Assembly: GCA_029783825.1 (NCBI GenBank)
Contig: JAREIK010000385.1
Location: 1,116,001 to 1,180,000, forward strand
DNA from: Sapria himalayana
Taxonomy: Eukaryota; Streptophyta; Magnoliopsida; Malpighiales; Rafflesiaceae
Length of the DNA: 64,000 nt
Reading direction: 5' to 3'
The notes under the pieces are model-generated. The model saw only the letters and a program-made list of their open reading frames with translations, had not been told where the DNA came from and ran no database searches. Positions 40,301 to 53,600 of this stretch are shown here, in pieces; positions within the stretch are counted from its first letter, which is position 1; each line of letters starts with the position of its first letter. The position numbers and the translations under genes are program-made.

Positions 40301-42740
40301 AATTGCCAAGTATGAATATTATTATCCTCACATCTTTGCCATCACCGAAGAAATACAACATCAACCAGATACATAGAAATAATATTAGCCTTGATTGCAT
40401 CCCTCATAATATCTCAGCACTTGAAAATATTGTTTCATTCCCTAAAAGAAATTATCAGCTTATTTCACCCCTCTATTATTCTCTTGCAAGTTGAAAGCTC
40501 TATTTTTAATTTTTCTATCTTTTACATATCAACCACCATTAATTCCAAAATAAAATTCTTTTGATTTAGCATCTCTAAGATAATATTGAAGTCAATTTGT
40601 ATCATATCTCAAAATTCCTCCCTTAAGGATATCACCTCCTCGATGCTCTCACCGGCACTCTCAAATTTGTTCCACAATTCAACAATTATCAATTTTACCT
40701 TAGAGATTCAAGCTTCTATCGATGCATTACATATCCTTTGAGTTTCATTTCTTCCCTCGACCCATAGCTTCATATGCATCATGCCCAGCATTCTTGATCT
40801 CAGAAACAATGTCACAACAATTCACCTCAAACACCACTTATCACGAATCACAAGTTTTAGTACTATACATAAAGATTTTAAGAAAACAACCATGAAAATA
40901 AAGCATGCTCCGTCAACATTCTATTTTTATCTATTCAGGTCCTCGAACCCTAACCCTACACTGACATCAACATAACAATGCACGTCACTATCATGTCGAG
41001 AAATATAAAAAAAGTTAACTCTTAACATTGCTATCGGTGTCATGTCCTCGAAGCCTGACACTAACAAAAAACATAACAAAATGCTATTTGATACAAGCAT
41101 CCACAATGTGGATCTTAGTTTTATGCGCGCGGCAAATTTAAAATATATTTTTTAATAAAAAAAATCCATACATTTTTAATTCATTTATTTGTTTTTTAAC
41201 AGTTAATATGTATATATCTTCTCACAATGTTCTTAAATTAACTTTTAACTATCAAGACGAGCAATGATTTCTAAGCATGAGAATATAAGATACAAGTACA
41301 TCATCTAAAATATCTACTGCACACAAAAAACTAAGATACAGATTGTAATTTCATTTTTAATTATTTCATTTATTTCAAATTCTTATATTAAAATTAAATA
41401 AATAAAAGTTGAAAATAATAAATTTAATTAAAATAAATTAAATATAAACATATATAATAACGATAATCGATAAAAAAGATCACAAGTAAAAATTAGGTTT
41501 TCTTTGATGATCTCGACTCATTTATCTATAATTTCGAATAGAATATTCAAATTATAATCAAATATTATAGAAATACTTCCATATTTTAAGGATCATAAAA
41601 ATTCAGAAATGAATATTTAGGATACAATGAAAGAGCTACTAATAGATGATATCTCATGTAAGGACATCGAGTATATTGAGATTAATGCTGACATCAGAAT
41701 TATACAAGATAATTCAAAACAAATTACTAACACAGACTAAGCGTGACTCAAGGATATTAGGCTCACTGACTCAATCACTAAAAGGACTGATATGCAAAAT
41801 ATATATTTTTTTTCTTTTATTTTGCTAATAATTTATATTTTATTATTATTTATCATACAGAACCACAATATTAAAAAACAAAATAGATATATATTTTTTT
41901 ATTTAGTAATGATATTATTGATTTTAATATTTTGCATTGTAGTTAAATTTTGATATTTTATTTTTTTGAAAATAAAATGTTACTTATAACAATAAAACTT
42001 AAAAGTTTAAACTTAAAAATTAAAGGAAGACTGACTCGTACCAGTAGCCAGCCACAACCCATTGCCCATGCCACACCAAACCCTAGGGCAGGGGCTAGGG
42101 CACTGGTTACCACAGTGCCTTAGTGGGAAGGGTCATGGCAATATATAAATAAATAAATCACTAGAAGCATCCATAACTAATCGAGATGCCTACATAATAC
42201 AAAAAAAAAAACCCAATAATGCATCAAATTACAAAAAACTCAAAAATAAATATGAATTAATAAATAAATTAAAAAAATTATTGAACCAAGTTATGAAATA
42301 ATTTACTTATTATGATTTATTGCATAAATAATTTATTTTTATAAGATCCATTGATTTTAAGGGGCACTATATTGAGATTAACTCCTTGCATGCATAGTCT
42401 CCATAAGCTCTTTACATATCTTTTTCAAATCGATCATTGCCCAAGTTGAGAATTATGAAACTCGACAAAAAAGTCATCTCTATTCACCATAACATATATC
42501 AAATAAAAATACATATTTTAAAACAACTCTATTGACTATAACAAAAAGACTCAATTTTCTATAATTAAAACATGAAATTAAGAATCTAGCAGAATTATGA
42601 CAAACAAAAATTTGTAAAAATTTATTATATACGGTGATAATTACACATAACATATAGTATTTTACATTTTAAAATATATCTTCTACACTTTTATTTTTTT
42701 TATAAAATGACTAACTCAATCATTTATAATTAAGAGTACC
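40301..42740. other. AT-rich DNA, possibly retrotransposon-derived
   Basis: No domain could be read with confidence. A GC-richer patch at about 42040-42125 (accagtagccagccacaacc; ccctagggcaggggctaggg) looks like a fragment of another repeat. Confidence 0.3.
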
Positions 42741-42744
42741 TTGC

Positions 42745-43175
42745 AGTGCCTGGAAGGACACGCTTTTTTGGAGGGCAGGCCCGGCACGAGCTCGTGGCCT
42801 AAAATCCGCATGGGTTCGGGCCAGTTCGGGCCTGGTCAGCGTCAGCCCAGGTCAAGTCGGCAAAATTTTTAAAAAACCTAGGGTTTCGATGCCATGCCGC
42901 CATCACCCGTCGAGCGTGTTGAGCCTCGCCCGTCGGGCATCTATACGTCGCCCCACCGTCTGTCGTCACTCGATGCATGGGCTGGCGTGCCGTGCCATGC
43001 ACGCCACTGGGGGTAAAAAGCTTCGGCCCAACACAACACGACTCGTGCCGAGTGTGCGCTCGGCACGGACCTGAGCACGGAACTGTAGCATGTCGTGCCG
43101 GGCCGGACATGGCTGAACTGCACTAGGCTTCAGGCCGGACCAGGCCGGGCCAGCCCAGCCCATTTGACACCTATA
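42745..43175. mobile_element. hAT MITE, GCCGTGCC family, left end diverged
   Basis: It ends CCCATTTGACACCTATA at about 43175 and carries many cggcacg and gtgccg repeats plus AAAAACCTAGGGTTTCG inside. The left terminal repeat is not clear and no target duplication was found. Confidence 0.65.
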
Positions 43176-44637
43176 TTACCATAACATTTGTCTTAAATCA
43201 TATTATTTGTGAATAATTTTTTGGTAATAAATAATTATTGAAGGATATTGACAAACCTCTATGGCATGAACCATTATAATTCCTATGAACTAATATATTA
43301 TCTTTCTTTCATTTCTAACACAGTTAGATCTCCATTTCACAAGAGACTTCCACATAGTCTTCCACTTATGTTCTAGTAGTTTTGCAAGAAGCATAACCAA
43401 CTTTTAATAGAGATGGAGAGGATCCTTCTTGAAAACTATCACCCATTCAAAAAAAAACTCAAGATTAAGCCAAAGTGTTGTTCTACTCATCTTCATCATC
43501 ATCTCTTAGATTAAGCCAAAGTGTTGCAAAAATAAGATCAAACAGGACATCGGAAAATCACGGTTGATGACTCAAAGCAAGCTCAAAAGGATCATGAATT
43601 CACCATAGCCACACGAACGGCACAAAATCAATTATTATAGAATAGCACATTTGCTTCATCATGTATCTGAATTCAGAACAAGCAAAATTAGGTTAAGATT
43701 TGCAATTTGAACCATGGAGGCGCGCATGCGTCCTCATGCCTCGGATCCAACTCCAAACAACGTAGAATAGGTCATCATAAACAAGAAATTTTACAGAACG
43801 GATTCTATAAATTTCGACCTGAGTAGGAACAGAAGCTACTACGATTACGCTCCTACGTTTAATCTTCGATTAACAGACTCGTAGAACAGGCCATCATCAG
43901 CCCAATCACAAGCTAGCAGAATTCATGTCTCGTTGACGCGAGACAAAAAAAAAATGCAATAATCAGAGAGAAAATAAAACGGACGGAAGTACAGATAGCG
44001 AATAAGATACTGACAGCTTGAACGAGATGGTCCTGTTCTGTCACTCCTCGTTGCCGCTTCTCCCCGGCGTGCTTTTCACGTCATTTCCGGACAAAATACA
44101 TTGTCAGGCACTCGGGTTCAGGCGAAGAGAGGATTCTGTTACTAGTCGGGTTTCAATGAAGATACCCGACCCGCCTTAGTTCCAGAGAAACTATCACATT
44201 AAGACGTGTGTCAACGCGGCATTGCCCAACCCGGCTTTGCCCACCCCGTTATTATAAAACCTGACCCGGTTCTTTTCTCATCAACGGTCGAAAACGAATT
44301 AAACAAAAAACATGTTACATTATCATCCAAAATTTTAATAATTTTTTAAAAAAAAATTAAACAGTGGGCGTCACGTGAGTAACATTAACATTCATAATTT
44401 TAATGACATTTTTTTGAAAATTAAACAAAAAACATTTGACAATTATTTGAAATAAAATAATTTTAAAAAATATAACTTAACTATTTCCTCTGAATCTTAA
44501 TCAATAAAAAATAAGCATGATTAAAAAATAAAAACAGGAAAAACATAATTAATTATTTAAAAAAAAAATAAAAACAAATAATTTGATTGTTATTAGACCA
44601 GAGGGATTAAAAGTAAGACCAAAGTTAACAAAGAGGA
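43176..44637. other. Intergenic DNA; possible orphan leader exon on minus
   Basis: The segment about 43690-44260 has higher GC and less repeat than its surroundings. On the minus strand it resembles a leader exon with a donor (CTGTCAGTATC) near 44012. No coding frame follows, so no gene is called. Confidence 0.25.
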
Positions 44638-47600
44638 TCAGAATTCCCTCTCGGGGAACACGAGAGGAGCAATCAGAGACCAGATGTATAGCACCGCCGT
44701 GGCCCAGCCGGTAGCCATGCGAACCCACACGGAGGCCCAGCCGACATCGACCAGCTTCTGGCTCTCTCCAACTGACATAGACCAGCCAGTTAAAAGCATG
44801 GCAGAGTACATACTTGCAAGAGAGAAGATGATGTGGAAGAAGGAATAAGAATATGTGACCATCTTAGCTTCCTCTTTCGCCCAGTTTTCCTCTCCGTTAT
44901 TCTCCATCGGCAGCAATGGTTTCCCTAATACACCAAATTGGAACAAATATCCGAATTATTAAGCATATATAGAGGTAGAGGTGTCAAACGTGCCGGGCCG
45001 GCACGTTCTTAAACCGTGCCCGGGCCGTGTTAAGATAATCACGTGCCGTGCCGTGCCGTGCCTTGGCACGGCACGCCGGCACGGGTCCATCCCGTGCCGG
45101 TTCACGCAAGCACGCGTGGCACTGGCGCCGTGCCGGTTCACGCAGCCACGCGTGGCACTGGCGCCGTGCCACGCGTGCCGTGGCATGAGTCGTGAGTCAC
45201 GACTCACGCCATGTGACCCATCGGGCCGTCCCCTGCCCCACCGGTAAAAAGACCGCGGGTCGGGTGCAAACAGACCCGACCAGCGGTCTTTTCTGCCGAA
45301 ACCCGAGTCCAGTCTTCCAGACGCCCATTGAAGTGATACGAGCAAAAACCAACGGCAAAAAAAAAAAAAAAATTCAACTCCACCGATTTTCAGCCCTTGG
45401 ATTCACCTCCAACGGCTAGGGGGCAGAATCCAACGGTCCTCGTGATTCTGCCTTTAAAAATAGTAAAAAAATTCAAAAAATTATCTTTTTTATTTAAAAA
45501 AACATTCTTTAGCCTATAAATTCTACTCCCCTCCTTATAACATTTATGTTTTTCAAAAACATAAAATCTCTCAATACTTTCTCTCTCTTACATAAACCGT
45601 GCATCTCTCTCTCTTACATAAACCGTGCATCTCTCTCTCTTACATAAACCGTGCATCTCTCTCGGGCCTCGTGATTTTGATATCGGCTTGGATTTTCGTG
45701 AAACTCAACTTGAGTTTTGAACATCAGAGCTTCCTGCGGTGCACCTTGCACGAGACTGACCTCATTGCTTTTACCGAGTAATATACTTTATGTTTTTTTG
45801 TACTTTCTCTCTCTAAAGCTTCTCTCTCTAGAAAAACTTACGAAAAATAAAAAATGACAAATACACCTGACACGTATTTAAATTTGGAAAATGAAAATGT
45901 TAGTGTTACACAGACGTCTGTGGCTTCTGAAACTTTGGTTTCTCCTGTCGTCTCAGCCCAAAGTTCTAAAAAATAAAAAACTAGGAGGACTTCTGTAGTT
46001 TGGACACATTTTAAAATCATAACACATGTAGATGTTAGGGGTGAGGAACTTGAAATGGCACAGTGCAAATATTGTATGAGACTTTTAACATGCAAGAGTA
46101 CATGTGGGACTGGGCACCTCAAGAGGCATGCTGAAATATGCTCCAAAAAACATGGACCCTTAGATCCTAGGCAAACCCAACTTGGCACTATATTTTTTGA
46201 GACTGGATCTAGTTCAGTCTCAAAGTTTACTCCCTTCGTATACTTCAGCGAGTTGGGTAGGGACGGCATGGCCAGGCTCATCACATTGATGGGTCTTCCG
46301 ATCAGATTTTCGGAAGATCCGAGGGTAGTGCGCATCATGCAGACTTATTTTCAGCCATCTTATCGTAGGATTCTTAGGTCCACATCTAGGAGTGACATAG
46401 TAAAGATATATAAGTTAGAAAAACAAAAAATAATTAAGGAATTTTTGGCATTTAGTGGAGTGGTGTCCGTGACGTCCGATATATGGACATGTCACGATGA
46501 TTCTTCTTATGCATGTCTCACGAGTCATTATGTAGATTCTAACTGGACAATCAATAAAAAAATATTAGGATTCACTGAGATTCTTCATCCTCATGATGGC
46601 CCGGCCATTTTTGAGTGTATGATGAAAATATTTAGGGAATATAAAATTCAAAATAAAATTTTAGTATCACTTTCGATAATGATGCGAATAATAGAGTAGC
46701 GATCAATATGTTTGTTTGGAATATTAGAGACGCACCATTAGGAGAGATATTTCATGTCAGATGCATGTGTCATGTTATTAACCTGATAGTTCAAGCGGGT
46801 ATGAAGGTCTGTTCCCCCGCGTTGGAAAATATATGCAATGCACTCAAGTATATTCGCACTCCTCGCAGACTACAAGAGTTTGGTAATCTCTGTTTATCTG
46901 CGAATCTTAAGAAGAAGAAATTCCAATCGGATGTAAGACATCGTTGGAATTACACGTACCTGATGTTGGAATCATATGTTGGATACGAACACGTGATATC
47001 CGACTACGTCAATAGTAAGAGTGGCGAACTTATTATTGACGATACTGACTGGGCTTCAGGAATTTCATTTATGAAATTCCTGAAAATATTTTATGACACG
47101 ACGAACATGTGTTCGTCGGTTTATACGCCCACCACTTGCATTGCACTCCGTTGCATATGCAACATTAATAGTATGTTTAGGAAGTATCGAGCGGACCCGA
47201 CGCTTAGTCATATGGTTGCAGAGATGGAGACCAAGTACCTGAAGTACTGGTCCACCATTCCATCTCTTTATTGTCTCGCAGCATGCATGGACCCTAGGGC
47301 TAAGGTGGAAGGGGTTGAAAACACCCTGACTTTCATTTCCTCGTGCATGAACCTGGAAGAGCCACCTGAATGGTTCATTTACGAGAAGTTAACAGACATG
47401 TTCACATACTACGATACTAGGTATGGTGGTGGTGGTGGTGGTGAGACTGTGAGTACGGACACTGATACCTTGTTCGGAGATGACGATTATTCCATTAACC
47501 TAGCGAGGGAGAAACGTAGGGGTGAACCTTCACATAGGAGCGAGCTGTCTCGGTACTTAGATACCGATTACTGATCAATCCTATCACCTTCTGATAATAA

Positions 47601-50600
47601 GAATCTTGATTTATTACAGTGATGGAAATCATATGAGTCCGCCTATCTCGTGCTATCTAGAATGGCACGGGATCTACTGACTCCTCCGGTGTCGAGCGTA
47701 GCATCGGAGTCTGCTTTTTCTGTTGCAGTGAACGTGATTTCGGATAGAAGATCGAGATTACGTCCAGATATGGTTGAGGCCTTGGTATGTTTGAAGGATT
47801 GGGAGGAATCGAGATTTAGCATCAGTGATCGTGCTGAAGCTGGGACTGTGACAGACACTGCAGTCGCATCCACATCCACTACGATGGCGGAGGAGTTGAT
47901 TGCCGATAATGATGATCCATATGATACTGATCTTGATGTTGCGGCTGATGATTCTCATGATATGCCGCTTGACGATTGATGCTCATCTGCTCTTTTTTTT
48001 CGATGTTTTTTTATTTATTTTATTTATACACTTTGTTTGTACTTTGTAGTTTGTACCATACGTTGTGTTGAAACTTATACTTGTTTTGTTCGGACTATTG
48101 GTTTCAAAAGCATGAATGATAATTTTTCATTTGTGTAGTTTAATTTTTTTTTAATTAAAATTTTTACTAACTTAATGTATTTATTTATTATTTTACGATT
48201 TAAATTTTATTTTAAAATTTAATAACTTTAAATTTTAATATATAATTAATAAATTATAATAATAAAAAAGCTAAACTTAATTGAAAAAAAAAAAATTTTT
48301 TCTAATATTTGTTTGTTTTATTTAATTTTAAATGTAATAATTTTTACAAAAAATTATATTTTTTAATTATTACTAATACTCTAAAGTCTATACATAAACT
48401 TAATAAAAAATTTAAAAAAAAAAAAAATTCTAATCTGCCATTTTGGCATTTTCAGCCCGTGCTCGTGCTTGGCTCCCAGGACCCGGACCCCGGTTGAGCC
48501 GGTCCCGCGTTGCGGCTCGCGCCCCGCCTGCCCTGCCCCTGCCGTGCGCCCATGCCGCCTGGCCAAGCCAAGTCGTGCTCGAGCGGGCCGGGCACGGCAC
48601 GCCACGGCCTAGCCGTGCACACGGGCCGTGCCATGCCCGCCTTTAACTCACCGTGCCGTCCCGGGCACGGCACGGTAGCACGACCGTGCTCGTGAAAAAC
48701 GGGCCGTGACATAACAGAAGAATACAATAAGATTCGGGTGCTGTGCCACAGCATGTATGGGTGTAACTGAGCCGAGACGAGCCAAGTATTAGGCAGGCTC
48801 GGCTCGGCTCAATTTTAAAGGAGTAGGCTCAAGCTTGTTCACAAGCCTGTTTACGAGCTAACGAGCCGAGTTTGAGGGTGATCGGGCTCGGCTCATTTAA
48901 CTCACGAGCCTGGTTAACGAGCCCGTTCACGAGCCTATTTATGAGCTGACGAGCTGAGTTTAACGGTGCTCGGGCTCGGCTCGTTTAACTTACGAGCCTC
49001 AAAATGATATTCTGGAATTAAAAAAATATTCATCTAAAATAACTAATATACAACTAAATTAAAAAGTTCAATTAACTTGATTGAAGTTCAAGAGTTTAAA
49101 TATTTATCATGTTCTTTTGTAGGAATAATTTGTTGTGCATCAAGCTTTCTCCATGTTCACGAGCTTGTTCAAGAGCTTGGTTAACGAGCTTGTTCAAGAG
49201 CTTGGTTAACGAGCTTGCTCACGAGCCTGTTTACGAGCTGACGAGCCGAGTTTGAGGGTGCTCGGGCTCGGCTCATTTAACTTACGAGCCTCAAAATGAT
49301 GTTCGGGCTCAGCTCGTTTAACTTAATAAACGAGTTCGAGCGAACTTCTAATGAGCCAAACGCCGAGCAGCTCGCGAGCAGCTCGGCTCGATTACAGCCC
49401 TAACGGCATGTGAACGACCGGCCGGCCAAGCAAGGCACGGTGGCACAGCCATGCCGAATCATGTCGGACCATCCCTATCGGAACCCATTGCCTGAAAACG
49501 CAGCAAGTCACCGGCTTGCGTGGCCGGCCACCCCATCCGGCAGTTACCCAACGGAACTTGACACGTGACTCAAAGCAGGTCCCAAGTCCCCAGGCTGGTG
49601 GACGATGCCATCAAGCCAATCACAACGATCGTGCCTCACCCGGCATGAGGAAGGGCATGACACATCTAAACGTATATCAACCGAAGTTATGACTCGGCCC
49701 GGGAATCAACCCGAGCTCAACCCAAACTGAAATTATTAAACTAGGGTCGAATCGTTAAGAACAATAAAAAAATACATAACATGTGAAGCTCTTAGTCAGC
49801 TAAAATGAGATCGCGCCCACACACACGGTATTATATGCATTATATGTGCGGGCATATAATCGAGAGATACCTGCACGGGGAGAACTTGGCGGGGAAAGCA
49901 GGCTAGTAGAAGATCCAGCACGGACAGCAGAATACACGACCGATAGGACAGTGGCAAGCAGGCCGAGGGCAAGAGTGCCAGTAGAAACGGCGTTCGAACG
50001 GCTATGGAGACCGTTGCATTCGTATTCCCTTGGTTCGCTGGCAAGGCCGCTATAGCACAGATATGAGCAATACAATGAAATAATTGAGGCCGGTAAAATA
50101 CTCCCGCCAACCTATTTATTTCCATCAAAAATAAAAAATTAATCCTCCAATCAGAAATGTTCCCCCGCCGGGGTAAATTACGTTTTAGTATACCGAATAA
50201 AAAAAATATTTACAACAAAAAAAAAACTGAAATTATTATATTTTGCTAAAAATATACCACAAGATATAATATTTACGTTTTGGTACATTACAATTAGTAG
50301 AGCATACACTCGACTAATTACTTGAATTATCAATATTATCAATTTTGGTTATATGAATTTTAATTAAAATTATTTTTTACATTTTAATTCAAGTTTTTGA
50401 GTTAAAATGTGAAATTACCATTTTAATATTATTAATAACTTTTTTGCTCATTTATTTTGATGTAATAAATCTTTTTTAAATTCTTTTTTTTATCCATTTA
50501 AATTAAAACTTCTCCATATATCCTACAAAAAATAATAATAAAAGCATTTTTTTATATTTTTAATTATTTTTTTTTTTGTTTTTTTTTATTTTATGATTTT

Positions 50601-53600
50601 TAGTTTTTATGGAATTTTGTTCAATCTATGATGTCCGAGTCAATTAGAAGTGTCAAAAGGGACGTGGTGGGCTATGCCGGCCCATTTTTCAGCCTGCCCA
50701 ACCATGCTTTCATGCCGGGCCAGGCACGGTTCTGTGGAGGTCAGCCCAGCAGGGGCCCGCTGCAGGAATCCGCTGGGTTCAACGCGGTGGGACCGAATCA
50801 CTAATATAAATAAAATTAGGAATTCGGCTGTGTGATGTCCCACCATCACGCCGAACCCCTAATTTAGAAAAATTAGGGTTTCGCATGCCCAAAACCCTAA
50901 TTTCAAAAAAAATTAGAATTTTGGAGATCCCAAAACCCTAATTTTAAAAAAAAATTCATTTTCTCGGCTCATGCTGAGGTACCGTGCCAAAGGGCCACGG
51001 AACCGTGCTGGGGCCGTGGTTGGGCACGGCACGAACCCGGGCATGAAAAATTTCAGTGCCGGGCCAACCCAAGCACGGCCGAATCGTGCGGTTCCTCCTG
51101 CCGAGCCTGACCGGCCAGGCCCGGTTGACACCTCTAGAGTCAATACTACCCTAGCAAAAACAAACCCTAGGGCTCGTGAGGTTGCAAAACCCTAGAAAAA
51201 AATATGTGCATTATACTAACAAAGCACATGGGAACTGGCATGCCATATAGGCACACAACAATTATGGGCCGTCATTTACCATAATCACACACCCATTGTG
51301 TGGGATGGACATCAAATCTTATTGCATCGATGCCATGAAGGGGTAGAATGTCATTTCCATCGGTGGTCCATTACTTTCTTGGAGGCAGAAGCTGGTCAAC
51401 CTTAGAGGTGTCAAACGGGCCGGCTAGGCACGGCACGGCCCATTTTTCATGAGCACGATCGTGCTACCGTGCCGGGCACGGCACGGTATAAAAAAACCGG
51501 GCCCGGCTCGGCCCGCAGGCACGACGGGCCGTGCCTCGCCTGGCCCGCTCGGGCAAACCTGCCCGTGCGGTTCGGAAAACGGGGGACCACGGGTCGGGTT
51601 GAATTAGACCGACCCGCGGTCTTTTTTTGCGGGAGGGGAAGCATGCGGTCGGACTCACGGGGCTCCCGGCACGGGATAAACCCGTGCCGGTTTGCTGTGC
51701 CGGGCACGGCACGGACCCGGGCACAGATTTTTTCCGTGCCGGGCCAGCCCAGGCACGGCTGAACTGTGCCGTGCCTCGTGCTGGGCCGGGCCGGTTGACA
51801 CCTCTAGTCAACCTCAAAACCCAAGTTTTGGGGGGAACAATTATCATGATCATGGCAGCAAAAATTAGTTCGCCCATAAACCCTAATTTTTGGGGTAACA
51901 GATTTCGGGAACCCATGACCCCTAGAAAATTAGGGATTTTGAGTATGAAGAGAGATTGTCACAACATAAATTATAGGAAAGTCCTAGTTTGAAGTAGACA
52001 TTGCAGCAGGGTAAGCCAGATCACAATTTCGTGCTAATAGTTATTTACATAGAGAAAACTATGAGAATTGTAGTGTGTTAAAGGGTCCTCCTCGGAGTCT
52101 TCCGATTTTAACCCCCACTGAAGTGGTATATTCGGTATTCCTACCCAGCAGAGAAAAGAGGAACCAGCCTTACATTACAAGTGTTCCACTATTTAATATT
52201 ACTAGATTATTGACTCAATAGTCAATACTTACATTACAGGTGTCCATTCTTTTTTCACTATCTTATTTTCTTGTTCCTTAAATATTATAATAACTAATAA
52301 AAATTATTTAAAAATTATTAAATATGATAATATTAAACTTCCGTCCGAGTTATTTTTTCATGTAATTTAATTATTATTTTATTTTATCTTCTAATATTAA
52401 TTTGTATGATCAAAAAATTATGAAAAAAAATCTTTCTTTGGGATTGAGCATAGTGGGCAATATGTGTTCTCACCTATGTTAGAATCTCATTAAGTGTGTT
52501 TGACTCATTGCTTGCTAATTCTAAAATTTGTATTTATCACTAACTAGATGTGTCAAAAGGGCTGATCCGGCACGGCCAAGCCTGGTTTAGGCAGCCCAAC
52601 TAGGCTACTGTGACAGGCCAGGCAAGGCACGGTACTATAACCGTGCCGTGCATGGCCCAGCACGGACCAGCAACCGGATACCATGGGGTTCAGCCTAATT
52701 CGATTCAGACAAACCCCTAATTTTAAAAAAAAAATTAGGGTTTTGGCAGAGCATCGTCGCGCCGCCACACGTCTTCGTCCGTTTGGGGCTGGGCGAGCCT
52801 CACCTGTCGGGCATCAGCTCGTACTGACCACATGCTATGCCATCGTGCCGACACACCACGACGGGCCGGGGCACGGCACTATAGCATATCATGCAGTGCC
52901 CCGGCCCATTTAACACCTCTATCACTAACCAAATTGAAAATATTTTACATTAATCTTAAGAATATTTCAATCATAGGGTGTGAGATATATTAGTTAAGAA
53001 AATATATCAGAGCTTCATATTTTACTCATCAGCCTAATCTAAATACATATTTATTCAATTTGATACACTCAAATGTATAAGGACTTAGTAAAGATATAAG
53101 ATATGACTAGAGAATACTGTATATATTTAATTATTCTTTTTGATTACTGTCATGATGCACATGGAAAATTCTTTTTAGTGTTGGATCACAAATATTTTCT
53201 ATTTTTCAAATATTCTATAAAATGATAAAAAATTACTTGGAAAAAAATATTTAAAAAATAAAAAGTAATAATATAATAAAATATATATCAGACATATTTA
53301 ATACTTATTATATGAATCATAAAATTTTATGATAGACTGAAAGAATAAATAGATATTTAATTGAGATACTAACACACTTATTTTCAATGAGTCTTCCAAA
53401 GTATTTTTAGGTAGATACAATTTTAATTACAAATTATCTTATCAATTGAAAGCCATCTAGAGGTATCAACCGGGCCGGGCCGGCACGAGGCACGGCATGA
53501 TTCAGCCGTGCCTGGGCCGGCCCGGCAAGGAAAAATTCTGAGCCCGGGCCATGCCGTGCCCGGGTTAGGCACGAGTCGTGCCGTGCCTAGCCCGTGCCGT

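Larger units (their letters stand above)
44976..48710 (+). mobile_element. hAT transposon, GCCGTGCC family, transposase-bearing but defective
   Basis: The left end is TAGAGGTGTCAAACGTGCC, as in the short copies. Dense GCCGTGCC/GGCACGGC repeats and a 36-bp tandem pair (from 45094) follow. A palindromic segment around 45246-45290 (GACCGCGGGTCGGGT facing ACCCGACCAGCGGTC) is shared with several MITEs. The right subterminal region (48450-48707) is an inverted match to the left region of the MITE at 51403. It stops at GGGCCGTGACATAAC, about 25 bp short of a proper terminus, so the right terminal repeat and target duplication are lost. It lies in the last SERINC intron, in opposite orientation to the gene. 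Confidence 0.85.

Noticed and set aside
44959..45419. Arg/Pro/His-rich open frames, with similar ones at 48452-48754, 51464-51992, 53423-53831, 62258-62740 and 63260-63694
   Set aside because: They lie in the GC-rich subterminal repeats of hAT elements, occur on both strands and have no domain.
49412..49680. Possible right end of the transposase element at TGACACATCTA
   Set aside because: The flanking bases do not match the TATAGAGG that precedes the left end, and the subterminal match already ends near 48707.
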